Assembly (NCBI GenBank): GCA_947359465.1
Contig: OX375876.1
Coordinates: 83,412,359 to 83,476,358 of the forward strand
Direction: 5' to 3'
Length of the DNA: 64,000 nt
Source: Metellina segmentata
Taxonomy: Eukaryota; Arthropoda; Arachnida; Araneae; Tetragnathidae
The stretch's first letter is position 1, and each line of letters opens with the position of its first letter. This document shows positions 43,831 through 58,135 of this stretch, one piece after another. The position numbers were made by a program, and so were the translations under genes. The notes beneath the pieces were generated by a model, which searched no databases, was not told the DNA's origin, and saw only the letters and a program-made list of their open reading frames with translations.

Positions 43831-44825
43831 TTTGAAGTATTGTTCTTTGTCTGTTCAGTAATACGGTCAAACTTCACGATTTGAATGTTGTTTTCTGTGT
43901 GGAGTTTTATTCCCGTTAATCGTGTTTTATTTTGAGTCTGAAGAGTTTCTGCAAACCATGGAGAAGTGAATGACACTGCTCGGTTTTGAAAAACTTAAGG
44001 ATTGCTCATGAAGTGAGACATTACCAGATAGAAATATGTGTTATCCTACAACTAAAACCAACTGTGAGAGAAACAGAAACCTCGACAACGTTCTCGGAGT
44101 GAATTAAATTTTGTTTGATTCAGATATGAATAACTGAAGAGGAAGCATGTTGTAGTGTCCATTTTCAACACGAATGTTTAAACTTTAGATGTTATAATCT
44201 GGTCATTGATTGATATATTGTTGACAAGAATAATTCTAGGATTTACGCCTGGAAACAAAACTGATTTAGTGGCTTTTAGTCTATGAATAGAAAAGACGAG
44301 TGACATACTAGACTGAAGTATTACAGTTCGATTGTTAGAAAAGTTATTTATTAATAATAAATTGTTTCGAGAGATATCAAAGCAGACTAGAAACAAGAAA
44401 TGAAGAAAACTATCGAAAACTGGAAGAAAGCAGTTTAAAATTTATTCCATTTTTGTCTGTCTACATGTGAATATCAATCATTATTATTTCATAGCAAAAA
44501 AATCGTTTGCTGCTTTTATGTTTCATTGAATTTATAAAATAGAGGCATAACTGACTATTAAGTTTTACCAATATTAACAGTGAGTTTTATCCATATTGGT
44601 AAAGTTTATTCGATTAGACATCATGCCACAAACAATGAAAATGATCTGGTCGCTAGGCGAGACGTCTTTCCACATTACTTTCCACGTTTAGAAGAATCAA
44701 TGTCATAGGCAAACGATAATAATTTTTTCTGAAAGTGAAGTTCTTCGAACTTTTAGATTCAGTTACCGATCGGAGACAATGTTTCATGTATGCAACTGAA
44801 GCATTTAAAAACATTAATTATGAAG
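43831..44825 (+). other. Presumed 5' UTR of the LIM-homeobox gene
   Basis: The sequence contains several upstream ATGs with short frames and an in-frame TAG at 44754-44756 before the start-codon cluster. Whether it is spliced cannot be told. The UTR role is inferred from position between promoter and coding exon. Confidence 0.45.
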
Positions 44826-44995
44826 ATGGTTTTATGTGCTGGCTGTGATTCTCCTATTTTAGACCGTTTCTTATCAAAAGTTGAAGAACGTGCATGGCAT
44901 GCGAAATGTGTCAAGTGTTGGGACTGTCAAGGAATTTTGGCAGATAAGTGCTTCTCACGAGAAGGAAAATTGTTTTGCCGGACAGATTTCTTTAG
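44826..44995 (+). CDS. Lhx1/5 (Lim1): LIM-homeobox transcription factor, first coding exon (LIM domain 1)
   Basis: The exon encodes [20 protein letters not shown] and continues [16 protein letters not shown], then [17 protein letters not shown]. It has all eight zinc ligands of a LIM domain: C-x2-C, H-x2-C, C-x2-C and C…D. The sequence is closest to Lim1/Lhx1/Lhx5, whose LIM1 starts MVxCAGCxxPILDRFL and ends [17 protein letters not shown]. The exon ends at 44995 in AG|GTAAGT, a strong donor in phase 2, at the place where Lhx1 genes are split. In-frame ATGs at 44790 and 44820 could add 12 or 2 residues; 44826 fits the family start and has a good context (AAGATGG). The second LIM domain and the homeodomain were not found before 64000, so they lie beyond the window. 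Known role: nuclear factor in head, neural and nephridial patterning. Confidence 0.9.
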
Positions 44996-47900
44996 GTAAG
45001 TAAATTTTTTTATCTATAAAAATAGAGAGAGAGAGAGAAAACTTTTTGTTTGTGTTGGTAATGTTTTACTCTTCTATCAATTTTCAACCGAGATAAGAAA
45101 TGAAATATTTCATTAGAATAGCATTCCTTACAGTTAGCCTTCTTCACATATCACTTTGTTTATGATAGAGTAACAAAATTAAACTGATATGTTCTTTTCA
45201 GAGATTATATATTCTGTAGCTGTTCTTAGAGCATTATAAAAGTATGTGAATCACAAATAAGTGACTTTTTTAAACTTTGGGAAGCACTTCATTATTCTTT
45301 TGTTCAATGTCAAGGAATTTTTAAAGTTCCTTTTGTTTTAATTTGTTTAAAGTTGTTCACTTAAATCAACATAACACATCTTGCGGTAAAGATAATTTTA
45401 CTGACTAAAATGGAATTATTTCAACAAATGTGCTATGAAAATTGAACTATTCGTTTTATAGACGGATTCAAATTTGTTTCCATTAATTTCAATTTTTGAG
45501 TTTTAGACATACACTTTTACTGAATTCTTATGGTTTAAGTATCATTTACTTTGTTTGTATTAAACTTCAATATATTATTAATACTACATCACACAACAAT
45601 CACATGTTAGAACACGTTTGAGTTTACTAGTCGGACTGTACTATCCAACTAGCTATTTGGTTTATTTGGTCGCTATACAATCATTCTTTGCTGCACAACT
45701 ATAACTAATCGGTAAGTGTAAGTAATTTTACATATTGATGTTAAGGATATGCACGTTCTTGGGAGTCAGAATTAAAAGTAAGCTTACTTTCAAATGGCAG
45801 TGACATGAGTTAATGTCCAGTCCTTGATTTATGAGATTTTGTTTTACTTTGCGATTGTTTATGGGCAGATATTTGACTATATCACAATTATGATTTGACC
45901 TTAGAAAATATAAAACAAGTGACAACAAGCAGTTAGTTATACATTGATCGGAATATGTGGATGTTTGTGAAATTTGACTTTTGACTTTAGGGAAAGTAGA
46001 TATTGCTATTTATAGGGATTGATATCTATATACATATAAGTGGTAAAAATGTTTTAAGACTTCATGAAAATATGTGTACAGTTAGCTTGCTATTTTTGGA
46101 ATATTTTTACTAAAATACTTTAAGGCTACATGTATTTTCGAAAATATCTCCTTGAAGTTGTATTTTGAAGAAATTCGTTTCATAAAATATTTAAAACCAT
46201 TTACATTAATTTTATTTAAATTGTTTGAACAAAATATGCTTTTTTTTTGTGCGCATAGAGCATTTTATTAATATCGAGCTAAAAAATATAACGATTTATT
46301 GAGTTATCATTGTGTATATATATCGCTTGCTTTTTTATTTTTTTCAGACGGTAAAAATATTGCATAAATAGATACTCTTAAGTTGCTTTCTATAAATATG
46401 ATTATGTATTAAACTACTTTGTTGTTTCTAAAACAAATCTAATCTAGAAAGGTGTAATAGTAATTTTAATTAACGTCGTACTAGAGAAACACAACGGGCT
46501 ACTGACGACGGTTTGGGATCAATCCCCTAAGGGACAACACCACGAGGACAACACCACGTAATTTCGAACCACGGTCAGATGATGACTAATGTAGAATGGA
46601 GCGATTCTTCATTTTCCAAAAGACCTACCTTTATGATAAGAAAAATTGATATTATTATAAATGTGTAATGAATGACCTAATACAATATTTCAACAGAAAA
46701 TGTAATGTTATCACAAAAACTTCATGAAACAAGTCACCTCTTGCTAATTTCAAAGCTATTTGATAAAATGCAATGTATTTTGTAAGCAAAAATTTCAAAT
46801 TTCATAACTTGTTTGCTTTATAATTTTCTTAATATATTTTTTTGTAGGTTTTAGATATAAGTAAAATAGCATTAAATGTAAAAATTGATCTTTTAAAAAC
46901 TTAAATTATGTTCAGAGGAAGTGTTAATAAAATATCGTGTTTATTTTAATAGTTACAATTAATTAATTAATCAGAGATTTTCTAACTTTTGAGCTGAAAT
47001 TAAAAAAATGATTTGGGAGATTTGATTGATGATATTTCATCTCAAGGTTATTGGAACCATAAAATTGAAACTAATTACGGATATTGATTTCATGTTTTTT
47101 TTACATTATTAGAAGAAACTACATTGAAAATAAATATGCAAATGAAGTGCCAACACACACAAAATATGAAAATATTTATCTACATTGAAACAGATATTTT
47201 CATCTAGTGGAATATACATTTCTTATTTCAGATTTGATGAATAACTTCTTCACAAATATAAGTTTTAATTCCCTTCAGTAAATAAATGAGATTTCGATAC
47301 TAAAAATGAGTTTTAAAATATGAATCCAAACAACCGCAGTAAAAATAAATTTAGTATGCTTTTGTCCCTTCCCTAAGCGAATATTTTTAAACACCAAGTT
47401 GTTTACTCTTAAAATGTTTCAATACGAAATGTAGAGAAATGATAACTATAGCTTTATATCTCATCCCATGTATCAATTTACTCGTATTAATATTGCACCT
47501 CTTTTCTTAGCCGTATGTCTAATGTATACAATTAATATGATCGAAAGATTTAACAACATATTCCAATACATTGTTATTAATTTCTTTTGTCAATGAAGAT
47601 ATGAAGATTGATAAGATTGTGCTCTGACTTACGTTGTGTGCCGCATTGTCTATTAAAATTGTTTAAAAATTCAATAAATACCTTGAAAAGCATAATGTGA
47701 TTGAACACTACCGCATGGGTACTACATTTCGCAAAAACAAAACTTAAAGTTCAAACAATCTACCTTTTCTAGCACTCTACTAAATTCTGATTGTAAATAG
47801 ATGTTCTACTTTGAACGTGTAGAATAGTACAGAAAATAGTATTCGTATTTGCTATAGTATATGATTTTTGTACTTTTATTGTCAAGATGGGATTTGAATA

Positions 47901-50900
47901 TATACATTTATACTAATTAACGCGGTTTAGAGTATTAGTCCAAAGTGAAATACTCCTGAATATCAGAATGAATTATGTTATTTTCAGTACCTACTTATCA
48001 CGAGAAAATATTGAATAAGTTATAATGCTTAGGTTTTCCTTTTGAAAACTATAGCATTTTTACTTCTTAGTTGGTTGTTAAAAGTTATAATTTTTCGTTT
48101 AATTTATGTACAGTAAATTTTAGACAAAAAAGCATTTTTTTTTTAAATTCTAATTTGATTTGGGAATTAGGGAATTACAAAATTTTAATTTCATGTATTT
48201 GTATTATATTCAATATATTGGCCAAAGAAAACCAAGATAATCAATAAAAAAAACCTATAATTTCTTTTAATTAACTTTTTCTAAATAGCTCTTTTAAATG
48301 GAAATTCAAAGTTCGTTGTGTTAGTCTATTGAGACGCAAATTCAACCTCCCATATCAAATGCAAGTTCAGTTTCGCGAAATTAAATTTTGAAATGTTGCA
48401 ATTAAAAAGTAGCAATACAAACGAACTTCACTTATTCACTGAAAAATACCTCGCACTAATTTTTTCACTTATTTTAAACCAAGAAATAACGAATAGTTCA
48501 ACTCTTAGTAATTAGATCTACATAAATATTTTTACTAATACACGAGTTATATCATATGTCTTAAAAGTGGTAATCCTATTTTGTACAATTACTGATTCGG
48601 TGGTGTGAGAAAATGTGTGAAAAAGTTCTGCATAAAAAACAAGAAATGACGTATTTTAATTTTGTTGTATTATCATAAAAATAGAAAACTAAATTTTGAT
48701 TCTATCTAGTAATTGTAATATAAGTTTTTATTTATGAAGTAAGCACGTTTTGGATTTTAATTGAAATATAAATATCTATTAACTTATCTTTTAAAATATC
48801 AAATGTTTAAACAAGTTCTTTTTTTTTTGTTTAAAAATGGCTTAAATTAAAATAGAATACGAGAAATTTGTTTCTACAACAAATAACACAAAGTAGTAAA
48901 CATCGAAGAGAATATTTCAAATGGCTAAATTGATACTGGATTAAAAACTATCTTCTCATTAAAGGTTTTGAACATTAACCGTGTTATGACTCAACTTACG
49001 TACTTTCAAACGAGGAGAGAAATGAATAAGATAGTTCCGTTAGATCCCCGTATGGGACTGAATCAATACATTTTTGCCGTTAGTTACTTCAGTCTGAAAG
49101 CGGCGAAAGTAGGACCGTTCTTCGGTCGATAATACTTCGTGGATTGTTTAGACGTTAAACTTTGAATCGCAATAAAATTAAAAGAGCACATGAAGCAGTA
49201 ATTGGATCTGTTTAAGTTTGGTGCATTAAAGAACTTTGGGGTTCAATGTTTTAGGCACTTTTATTATTTTATCATCTAACAGATTTCATTTTTAATTTAA
49301 TAAAGCATTCATGCGTACTTATTCAAATACAAATAAATTCTCTTTGTACACTCGAAGAACAGCCTGAATCAAATATTAAAATATTTTGTTGTGTAGTTAT
49401 GTAACTGATACATATTCCCAACCTTTGTGGTTAGTAGAAAATTAGTTTATTATACACCGAATTCTTGAATGTTTTCAACATAACCCCGCTCTGACAATCA
49501 AGAATATTTTTATTTTATACAATTCTATTTTATTCGTGACACCTCATAAACTAAATTTTCTACGAATTTTTAAAGTGTCAGACAAGCATCGTGTGCTCAT
49601 GTAAATTCTCGAATTTGAAAGATATATGTTTCTGGAATAAATCACTATTGAAACATTCGTGTAACTCAAATATTGTACTTAATAAATGTATGGGAAATTG
49701 CAAGAAACCAATAAAATAGTTTTAGAATTGTTGAATGTATTGGTTGAATCAACTGTTGGATCTTTCTTTACTCTTTAAGCCATTCCAGAATCAGATACAA
49801 TCGCTCAATTCTCCCTCAAAAAAGCCGAATTGAAATTAGAGATTCAGTGTTCAAACATTAAGTGTATGTAGACCAAACTGTCAATAATTTTACTGTTCTT
49901 AAAAAATTATAATTTAGGGATAAGTTTAAAAATTTTGTAGAATGAAAAGAGAATAATTATTGATAAACCCATTAGTTTTCATATATTATCTTAACTCCTA
50001 ATTCTTCGTTTTTATTAATTAGTTGAGTTAGGTTTGGAAAATTTGTATGAAGACACAGATTTTGAGATTCTAACAACATTGCATTTATGCATTTTGGTTT
50101 AATTTGCTTGTATATCAAGTTATTAAATTCCATCTTTTCCGGAAAGTACTTTGTTCTTGAATGTTTTCTAAACACTTTCTATTAAAGAGTGTAAAATCTG
50201 TACTTTAATTACGATACAGAACGTGATTTAGTAATTTAGAAAACGTACATTACATTTTTTTTCTTCGATTATTTTATTTTTTGTTCAACATAAAAATTAA
50301 TTTAATTCATTTTTATTTTAGGTTTCATCAATTTATTCTAATAAATAAATTTATAGGTACCTATATAATTAATTCAAAACTCTATTCCTCTCTAATTACT
50401 TTAAGTTATTAATTAGGAATTAAAATTTATTCCATAAACTATTCAAAAAGTATTGACTTCTCTCAAGATAGTTAAAACACTTTGATTTGTATAATTAATT
50501 ATTTTAAAATAAAAGACAGAAAAATAAGACCAAATCGCTAGTATGTTTTTAGGATCTGTGCTTCACACTAGCATCATTATAAGTTTAATTATTTAGTTAT
50601 CTATGAATGTCTATCGTGAACTTTAAAAAAAATATATATTCTTTACAGGATAAAATGTCGAAAATTGTTGAAAAGTTTCCTATTGTATTAAAAAACTAAG
50701 CTTTCTGCAACAACAAAATGATTTCATTTTTTAGTATAGAGCATATTATTGAGCGAATCAAACATTTGAGTTGCTAAGTCCCTATGAGGAAGTAGACACT
50801 GAAGATTCAATACTGACATTGTTATTACCGAAATACTTTCAGAATTTACCGAAGAACCTCGTTAAGTTTGTTTTATGTACTCACTATACATTTTCCTAAG

Positions 50901-52300
50901 AACTGAAATAGGAATTTTGTATTACATTCCAATAGGGGTCCTAAGAATGAGATACTTCAGAAATTTCTCTTGAGCAACTCGTTACTTAGTTTATCTTATC
51001 TGCTAGTTTGGCCAAAGCTTTGAATCTAGAAGGAAGAATCTTCACCAATTGAAAGGATTTCGTGCATTTGAGTAGGCAGACGTTGTAGTAAAATAGTTTT
51101 GAGAACATTTCCGCAAATTCTGGTTCCATCCAAAACGTTAATTTGATTCAACCGATATTCATTTCATATCCACATGCAATTCCACACAATTAAAAAAATT
51201 CTAAGTTTAAATGGAAAGTACCAAAATGTTTTTAATTTTTATCTCTTAAAAATTTAGGAAGAAAAGACTACCATATATTAAACAAAGGTAAACTCAGTAT
51301 AATCTATTATGATAATAGAACATATTAATAAAGTAGTTTCTATAAGAAAAAAGGTACCTTGAAGCTAGAAAATGTTCAGTTTGAGAAAACTGAGTTCAAA
51401 ATTGAAAAAGTCATTTAATTAAGTGGATTATTAGTTTTGTTTAATCCCAATGCTATTTTACATGTTAATTATCTATCTCTTCTGAGAAAAAACTAAAGAT
51501 GCAGGTTTCAAATAATTTATGCCTAATCAATAGACATTCGTTTATCTACCGAAGTGAGGATTTAGCTATGTAAATTTCATAGCATTCTCTAAACAAATAT
51601 TTTTATAAAATAAGCTAGAAAATAACAAAGTTCTGTTTTAAAAATTTGTAAAAAATACATGAAACAAAACAATATCACTAGTATAACCTATGATGCTTAT
51701 AAGGCCTGCTGGGAAGGTTTTACTTTCCAGGTTAAATAATTCATACGAAAATATACCTTGAAGACAGAAAATGTCCACTTTGAGAAAATTGAATTTTGAG
51801 GTCAAAATTTGAGTTAATTTAAATGAGTCAGTTATTTGTTTTATTTATACTTTTCAAATTTCTGCTACGAATTAAAAGAATAACGATGTATCCTTGTGAA
51901 GAAAATATACAATGCACACACATGCTATCCAAAACTCTAAAAATCTGTAATAATCAATATTCTTTCCTAGTTTCTTGTTTTGATTTAAACGCCCCAGGTA
52001 ACAAATTAATTTTTGTTGAATCTTAAAAAAAGAATGTACGTAATGGTTTTACTGCAAATAAGATTTTTTTTTTTAAACTGAACAATTATTTCTGTGAGGT
52101 TAATACATTTTTTAAGGATTTTCAATTAGATAAGAATTTTGCTTCAAAATGAAATTATCTGTTTTATCTCTTATCTAAATATATTTGTCTTTTTCTCTTT
52201 CGCATCTTTTGGATAATCTATTCTTTATTTCTATGTACTTGGATAGATAAAAATAACAATTAAATAATTTAATTCTTGCAAATTTAGGGTTTCAAATTCC
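44996..52300 (+). other. First intron of the LIM-homeobox gene, proximal part
   Basis: A+T-rich, with no second LIM exon seen. A GA repeat lies at about 45024-45037. Apart from the SINE fragment at 46.47 kb, I find no transposon ends or transposase frames. Around 49000-49150 the composition is less biased. Confidence 0.5.
46466..46590 (-). repeat. SINE fragment (3' body only)
   Basis: AACGTCGTACTAGAGAAACA, then CAACGGGCTACTGACGACGG and AACCACGGTCAGATGATGAC match the 3' body of the SINEs at 25.2 and 33.3 kb. The tRNA head is absent. Confidence 0.75.
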
Positions 52301-52419
52301 TAAAAATGAAATATCTTATTGAGTTCTTTGACAAAATACAAAGCAATCATGTAACGTTTTAAAAGTCCCGAAGTCAAGCTTATCCCATCAATGATCCAGA
52401 GATTCTTCGAGGCAAAAAA

Positions 52420-52720
52420 AGTGCCTCGACAGAAATCCAACAAACCGTTTTGTCCAACAGAAACATTTTCTTTTATTTGCATAAGCAGAGGACGTGAGCG
52501 TGTTTCCGAGGTGGAAGAAATAATGTTGTACCTAGAGAGGGGGATTGTTTAAACGCTCGCCCTTGTACCACTGAATTGGCTCTTCTCTTTATCAAATAAT
52601 TGGGGGTTAGGAGTCGCGTAATTCGCTTAAACACGGGTTTCAGATCGCCGCTTAGTTATGATTAATTCACTGTCAGCGCCGCACTCTTAACCAACGTCAT
52701 TTCTACGGATTTGATTCCAT
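52420..52720. promoter_or_regulatory. GC-balanced island in the LIM-gene intron (candidate enhancer)
   Basis: Balanced composition with GCTTAGTTATGATTAATTC and TCGCGTAATTCGC: several TAATT/TTAAT homeodomain-type cores within non-repetitive sequence. No coding frame. The regulatory role is inferred from position and composition only. Confidence 0.35.
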
Positions 52721-53253
52721 TCTTTTTACCTCATTTTATTTGGTTGAGATGAAGCGAGCGATCTGAGTCATGAGGTAAGGGTAGTCACTTTTCCCCTTGT
52801 CTGGTTCTCTTCAGCTTAAATGGATTCATTTTTTGACTAGTTTTGAGATCAAGCTTTGTTATTACTTTATTAAGATGAACAGGTCGAAGTTACAGAGCTG
52901 GTAAAAAGCATTCCATTAAAATATATATGGCAAAATCGAGGGAAAAAGTTATATTTCTACATAAATATTGCTACGAAACCGCTTCATGTAGCTACCGCTA
53001 ATATTTAAATTAGAATTTCATAATGTAACAAAGAAAAGAAAATTGCATATTAAAATATAGCTTTATTCAAGACTTAACATATAATTTTTTCATGCGTAAA
53101 TTTTTGCTCAAAAGGTTTTGGATTTTGTAGAGTTACGAGAATATTCATATATGCTTAGTACTCTACAGCCCTTAACACTCAAAAATGTTTGATTCGAGTA
53201 AATATGTGTAAAAATTTGTGAACAACTACATGCTAAGAACAGTAGAGTAGCCA

Positions 53254-53276
53254 TTATATATATATATATATATATA
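53254..53276. repeat. TA microsatellite
   Basis: Simple (TA)n tract in the intron. Confidence 0.9.
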
Positions 53277-54743
53277 ATCTTTACAACAGAAATAACATAA
53301 AAAAAACCTTACTACAGCTACGTACACGAATTTCTGTTTTAGTTTTTTTCCAATGTTCATATAATCTAAAATTTTACAAATTGATTGATATTAGTTTATT
53401 TTAAATCACAGAAACTTTAATTACCTGTTTATTTGGATGGTCCTATTTATCGGAGAAAGAATGTTGGGATTTTAGCCCAATCTCTCGTATAGAATGGACT
53501 CTATACGAAATCTATGGCTTTGTTGGAAAATTGAGGCTGTAAGAGCACTACTTGGCAAAGTATATTTGACTTCTACTTTTTAATTAAATCTGACTAAAAC
53601 TCTAAATGAAATTTGAATTGTTTAAATTTCGGACATGGACATTATCCAACAAATAATTATAGGTCAGAATATGAGTGGACTCTGAGAGAGATAATTATCT
53701 TAGGAACACTTCTCTCTGAAAACGGGTTTGAAATGGTTTGTTGACATAAGTATAATTTCTTTTAAAATTAGAAAACGAACGGTGAAAAACATGATTAAAA
53801 TATACATCTAAGAACTATCTACTTGCTGAATGTAGCCATAGAAGTGAAAATTCTTATCTACTCTACCATGGTTTTTGCTCTACTTTTTTAATCGATTGAA
53901 TTTATTAAAAAATGTAAAGTTAAAAATCAACGAATCCATTCGTAGATTATTATCAAATAAGATAATGTGGAACTTTAACTAGTGACCATATTATGTTTGA
54001 TTCTAGAAAAGATATTGACATTAATAAACTTTTTTAACTATGTAGTTTAGATAAAATGTTTAGCAAAGTCACTTGTTAGAATGGTTCTATGACAGTTAAT
54101 ATAATTTTTTATTAGTGATTTCAGTATAAGTGAAAATTATTGAGGTTTTAAGATAGCTTAAAATATTCTGTTTTCATAAATTATAGAATATCTTCATAGT
54201 TTATCGAAAAGTCTTATTTATTTTCAGATTCTTTTGATGTAATGAAATGAATCTGCGTTATAAATAAATCGTTTAAGTCATAAATTAAATTACGTTCTAA
54301 GCATTTTTGCCGCGTATATAGTAAACTTATGCAATAAACTAAATGATAGTACAATATGAAATTTGTATACTACTAAATTACGATTTTCAAATACTTAATA
54401 GCTCATTATGTACTCTTATATACTGTTTTAAAAAGACAAAATGATCGCGTATCCTGTAGCAAGTTGTTTCACGATAATACTGTCACTTATATTCAATCTC
54501 TTGAAACACAATCAAAGTTATTTTGAAAGATCTGTAATGAAACGTAATTCAATTAGCTTCTTAGTACATATTAATTTTTACGAATTTTTAAATAAAGAAA
54601 ATATTAGGAAGTAAAAAACTACTGAAAATTTTCTATTTTAAATAAAAAGTAAACACATAAAATTTGAGAAAATAAAATTGCTAAAGGTTTGAAAAATTAG
54701 TAGAAAATAAATTTTTGAATTCTTGTTGTTTTATTCCCGAACG

Positions 54744-54749
54744 GACACA

Positions 54750-54780
<31 letters not shown>

Positions 54781-54784
54781 CACA
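54744..54784. repeat. CA microsatellite
   Basis: (AC)n with one CAC interruption, about 40 bases. Confidence 0.95.
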
Positions 54785-55690
54785 ATTCGTTAAAATACAA
54801 ATTCATAGAAAAACGATAAGTTGATTCATCCGAATGTGCTTTGAAGAATATTAAAGAATTTGAATAAATAGTACAAATTGAAACCTTAATTGTAATAAAA
54901 TTAATCGATAATAACCCTACACGAATTCAATTGCGCAGTGCAACTCAAGCTGTGAGAGCTTTGAATTAGAAAAACTGCGTGCCAGGTTATTTGATAGTTA
55001 CATGGAAATGGACACCTATTACGGAGAACAAAAGTAAAAAAGTTGCTCAGCTTTCAATTTGAACAAATTATTGACACTAAAGGGTGAGCGTAGGGATTTT
55101 ATCAGCGGCCCTAACCAAACAACACCATTTATAATAAGTGAAACACGAGAAGGGGAATGAAAAGACTTTTATTGCTTCTCTTATTACACGTATTTATACA
55201 GCCGCACTCTTCCTGGGATAGTAAACATACTGGATCTCTTATTAGATTTCGGAGGGTAAAAACAATCATTTTTAGAAACCTGGGAGCATTGGATTTTCTT
55301 AGAAATTATGATTGTCGACTAGAAATTTAGATATGTATTCATGTTAGAGAGATACGTGGACTATATACACAAATCGCACCCCGGCAAGAAAAGTGACACA
55401 ACTCAAAATTGCAGAATTTGGGAAACGTCAATTTAAAGAATACAAAAAACTTATATTGAAATAGCATAAGTTTCTTTTAAATTTTAGGTAAGTATTTATG
55501 GTGGTAACTTCTATTATATTCTATAGAATAGTAATGTAATACGCTGATGCAAATCATACATATTTTTCAATGACATAACATCAAAAGTTTTATTTTTTGA
55601 CTTGTGTCACTTTTTTAAAGTGGTGCGATATATACTATATATATAAAAAACATTTGATAGTTTTTTTTAATAATTTTTTTTTAAACGCGG

Positions 55691-55723
<33 letters not shown>
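55691..55723. repeat. GT microsatellite
   Basis: (GT)n of about 32 bases, the complement of the CA tract 0.9 kb upstream. Confidence 0.95.
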
Positions 55724-55724
<1 letters not shown>

Positions 55725-57329
55725 AAATTTCTAAATTTTAAGTTTATGTCATACAGGTGAAAAAACAAACAGTTTCTATGATTACCTATTACAATCTTTT
55801 CAATATTTTTAAGCTGAAAATTTATGAAAAATATCGAAATTTCATTGACCCTACGACTTTATTCCGGCAATCATTTTGATAATTCTGTCCTTTGACTCAC
55901 TAGAGTAGTTAATTGAGAGCTTGATAATTTCCTATGTAAGTCTGCGTTTTCAACAGTAAATGGAATTAAGTCTAAGTATCATCCCTAATCTCAAAATCAC
56001 TTCAAATATTGTGCAAGCTAAGCACTTATTACATATTGCCTGGGAGCTGCCACAACACAAAATATTATATTTAGATAAATACAAATTATTCTATTAAAAT
56101 TACAATTTTCTGAACTTCCAACTTACAATTTTTCATGATAGTTGCGTAACATGAAGTAAAATACTTTTACTACCTAGCAATCTATTATTGAAGTACGGCC
56201 CAGTTGTTGCTAGAAAGAATGTAGCGACCCAAATTCAGACGAGTACTTACTCAAAAATCATTTTGTTGTGCCTCTATTGCAAACCCTGATTGATATGTAA
56301 CCCGAAACTCTTCCTGTTATTCGCTGTTTATTCCTTTCTCAAGTTTCCAAACAGACAGATAATAAATTCAATGCTATTGCCTTTCGCTTCCAGAAACCTG
56401 TGAAACAACACCTAGATTTGCTGACTGTGCACCTTTTCCGCTATATCTAGCCCTTTCATCCACAACTTTCTGGTTCTCCGAACTAACATCTTCACTGCTC
56501 GGACACCTCACTCCTGGATTAGCTATTCATAATTCATGTTCATAATGTCGTTATAGTGTCTTAATAATTCAGCTTTATTAAGTCTCAATCCCAAGGCCCA
56601 TGACTTCTTCGCGTAATTACGGCAAATATACACCGAAATAATAAAAACTTGTGGATAGTATATGGTGCAAGTCTTCACTACCTTAAGGAACTACTTCAGA
56701 CTTACATTTGAGACTTAATTTATTATTTAAAAAAATTTTTTGTTGGTAATAATCAGCATTAAAGAATTAGTATTAAAGAAGATAAAATACTGGCATGTCT
56801 TTTCACTGAGAAAGCAATGGGATATACGTATATTGTAACTGTATATTTAAAGTGTACTAAATATCTCTTAAATGTCTTGTCCTTACAAGTGCTTTCTGGC
56901 TAGTAATCTCTCTTTATCTAAGAACTGGGGTTATTATTGTCCGTAGAGTGAATTTCTCTGTTTAATGCCCTGTTGGCATTAACATTGTTCCTTCCTTGTC
57001 GATATTTCCTCAAAACCCACAATTCGAGAACCTTTAGACTCAATGTAATCTTGAGTTATTTAATGCATCAATATCATGTCCTAATTACCCTGCATATTTG
57101 GCTCCTGGATTGAGATAAAACTTTAAAATTAAAATTGTTGATTCAAAACTAATTTATTACCACTGAGTTTCGTATTCTTTTAAGAATTTTCTTCAAGGTG
57201 TTACTTCTATTAAGAAGGGTATTTTAAAATTTCGTTAGTGAAATTTGATAAAGTATTGTTAATAATTTGATACCTCAATAAAGTGTTAGAAGGTTTGTTG
57301 CTTTTTTTATAGCGTTAGGATCTGGTCAA

Positions 57330-57488
57330 ATGGCTCCAAGCAATATTTTTCAGCTAAATAAATGGACATACACAAGGAAAGTTTTCATTGACAGAGAAGA
57401 TAGAAATGCACGCAAGGTTAATTACAGGAATCGAGCCTTGCAACGCCTTCAGCTTGCAGGTTTCAAGCACAGTGGGCACACCAACTGA
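57330..57488 (+). CDS. Unrecognised 52-residue open frame, possible exon
   Basis: MAPSNIFQLNKWTYTRKVFI, then DREDRNARKVNYRNRALQRL and QLAGFKHSGHTN-stop. The frame is basic, evenly composed and in strong contrast to the A+T-rich intron around it. It is preceded by a polypyrimidine tract and AG (TTGCTTTTTTTATAG at about 57298-57312), from which the frame is open, so it could also be a terminal exon beginning at 57313. I do not recognise the family. It could be an independent nested gene, a processed fragment or chance. Confidence 0.3.
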   Translation: MAPSNIFQLNKWTYTRKVFIDREDRNARKVNYRNRALQRLQLAGFKHSGHTN

Positions 57489-57949
57489 GCCAATTAATAA
57501 TATTTTTAAATGGAAAATATAATTATATTTTTAAAACTTTAGTTTGCAGTGTATATAACATTCGAAATATTATGGCTGGTGTACTTTTGATGTTTGATTT
57601 AGTTTTATTCCTTGACATCTAACATGCTTTAGTATTCAGTATAGTAGCTGCAATTTAATTTCGGAGGGGCCACACAGTTCGAAAGACATTTTTTATGACT
57701 ATTTTAAGTCTATATATTACAGTTGATCATCAGATTTAATTATTTTAAAATAAGATATTGTTGAAGTTAAGTGGCGTATCTTGGATTGATACAACATAAA
57801 TCTTACTATTTAAGTGCTAAATATTTATATTTATAACAAATAACATCAATCAAATATTCAAATCTTGTTTCTTGAAAATTGCATTGAACTTTTCGATCAT
57901 TTTTATACTTCAATTTTAACATTTAGTTAACCGGCCAAATACTAATTAC

Positions 57950-58135
57950 AGTGACCGTGGCGTGTTTCAGCTTCTCTGTAGGTACCGGGTTTGAATCTCG
58001 GTATACGAGGACATGGATGTTGATAGGAACAGAGGCGACTTACATACTGGGCTGGGTGCTCTCTCTCTCTCTCTCTCTGAAACAGCAGATAGCTCTTAAT
58101 AGGATAAAGACCGAAGTGGTCGGACATTTATTATT
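57950..58135 (+). repeat. Possible SINE head with CT repeat
   Basis: GTACCGGGTTTGAATCTCGG has a B-box-like core and is followed by SINE-like text and a (CT)n run at about 58058-58079. It does not share the body of the other SINEs. Weak. Confidence 0.35.
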
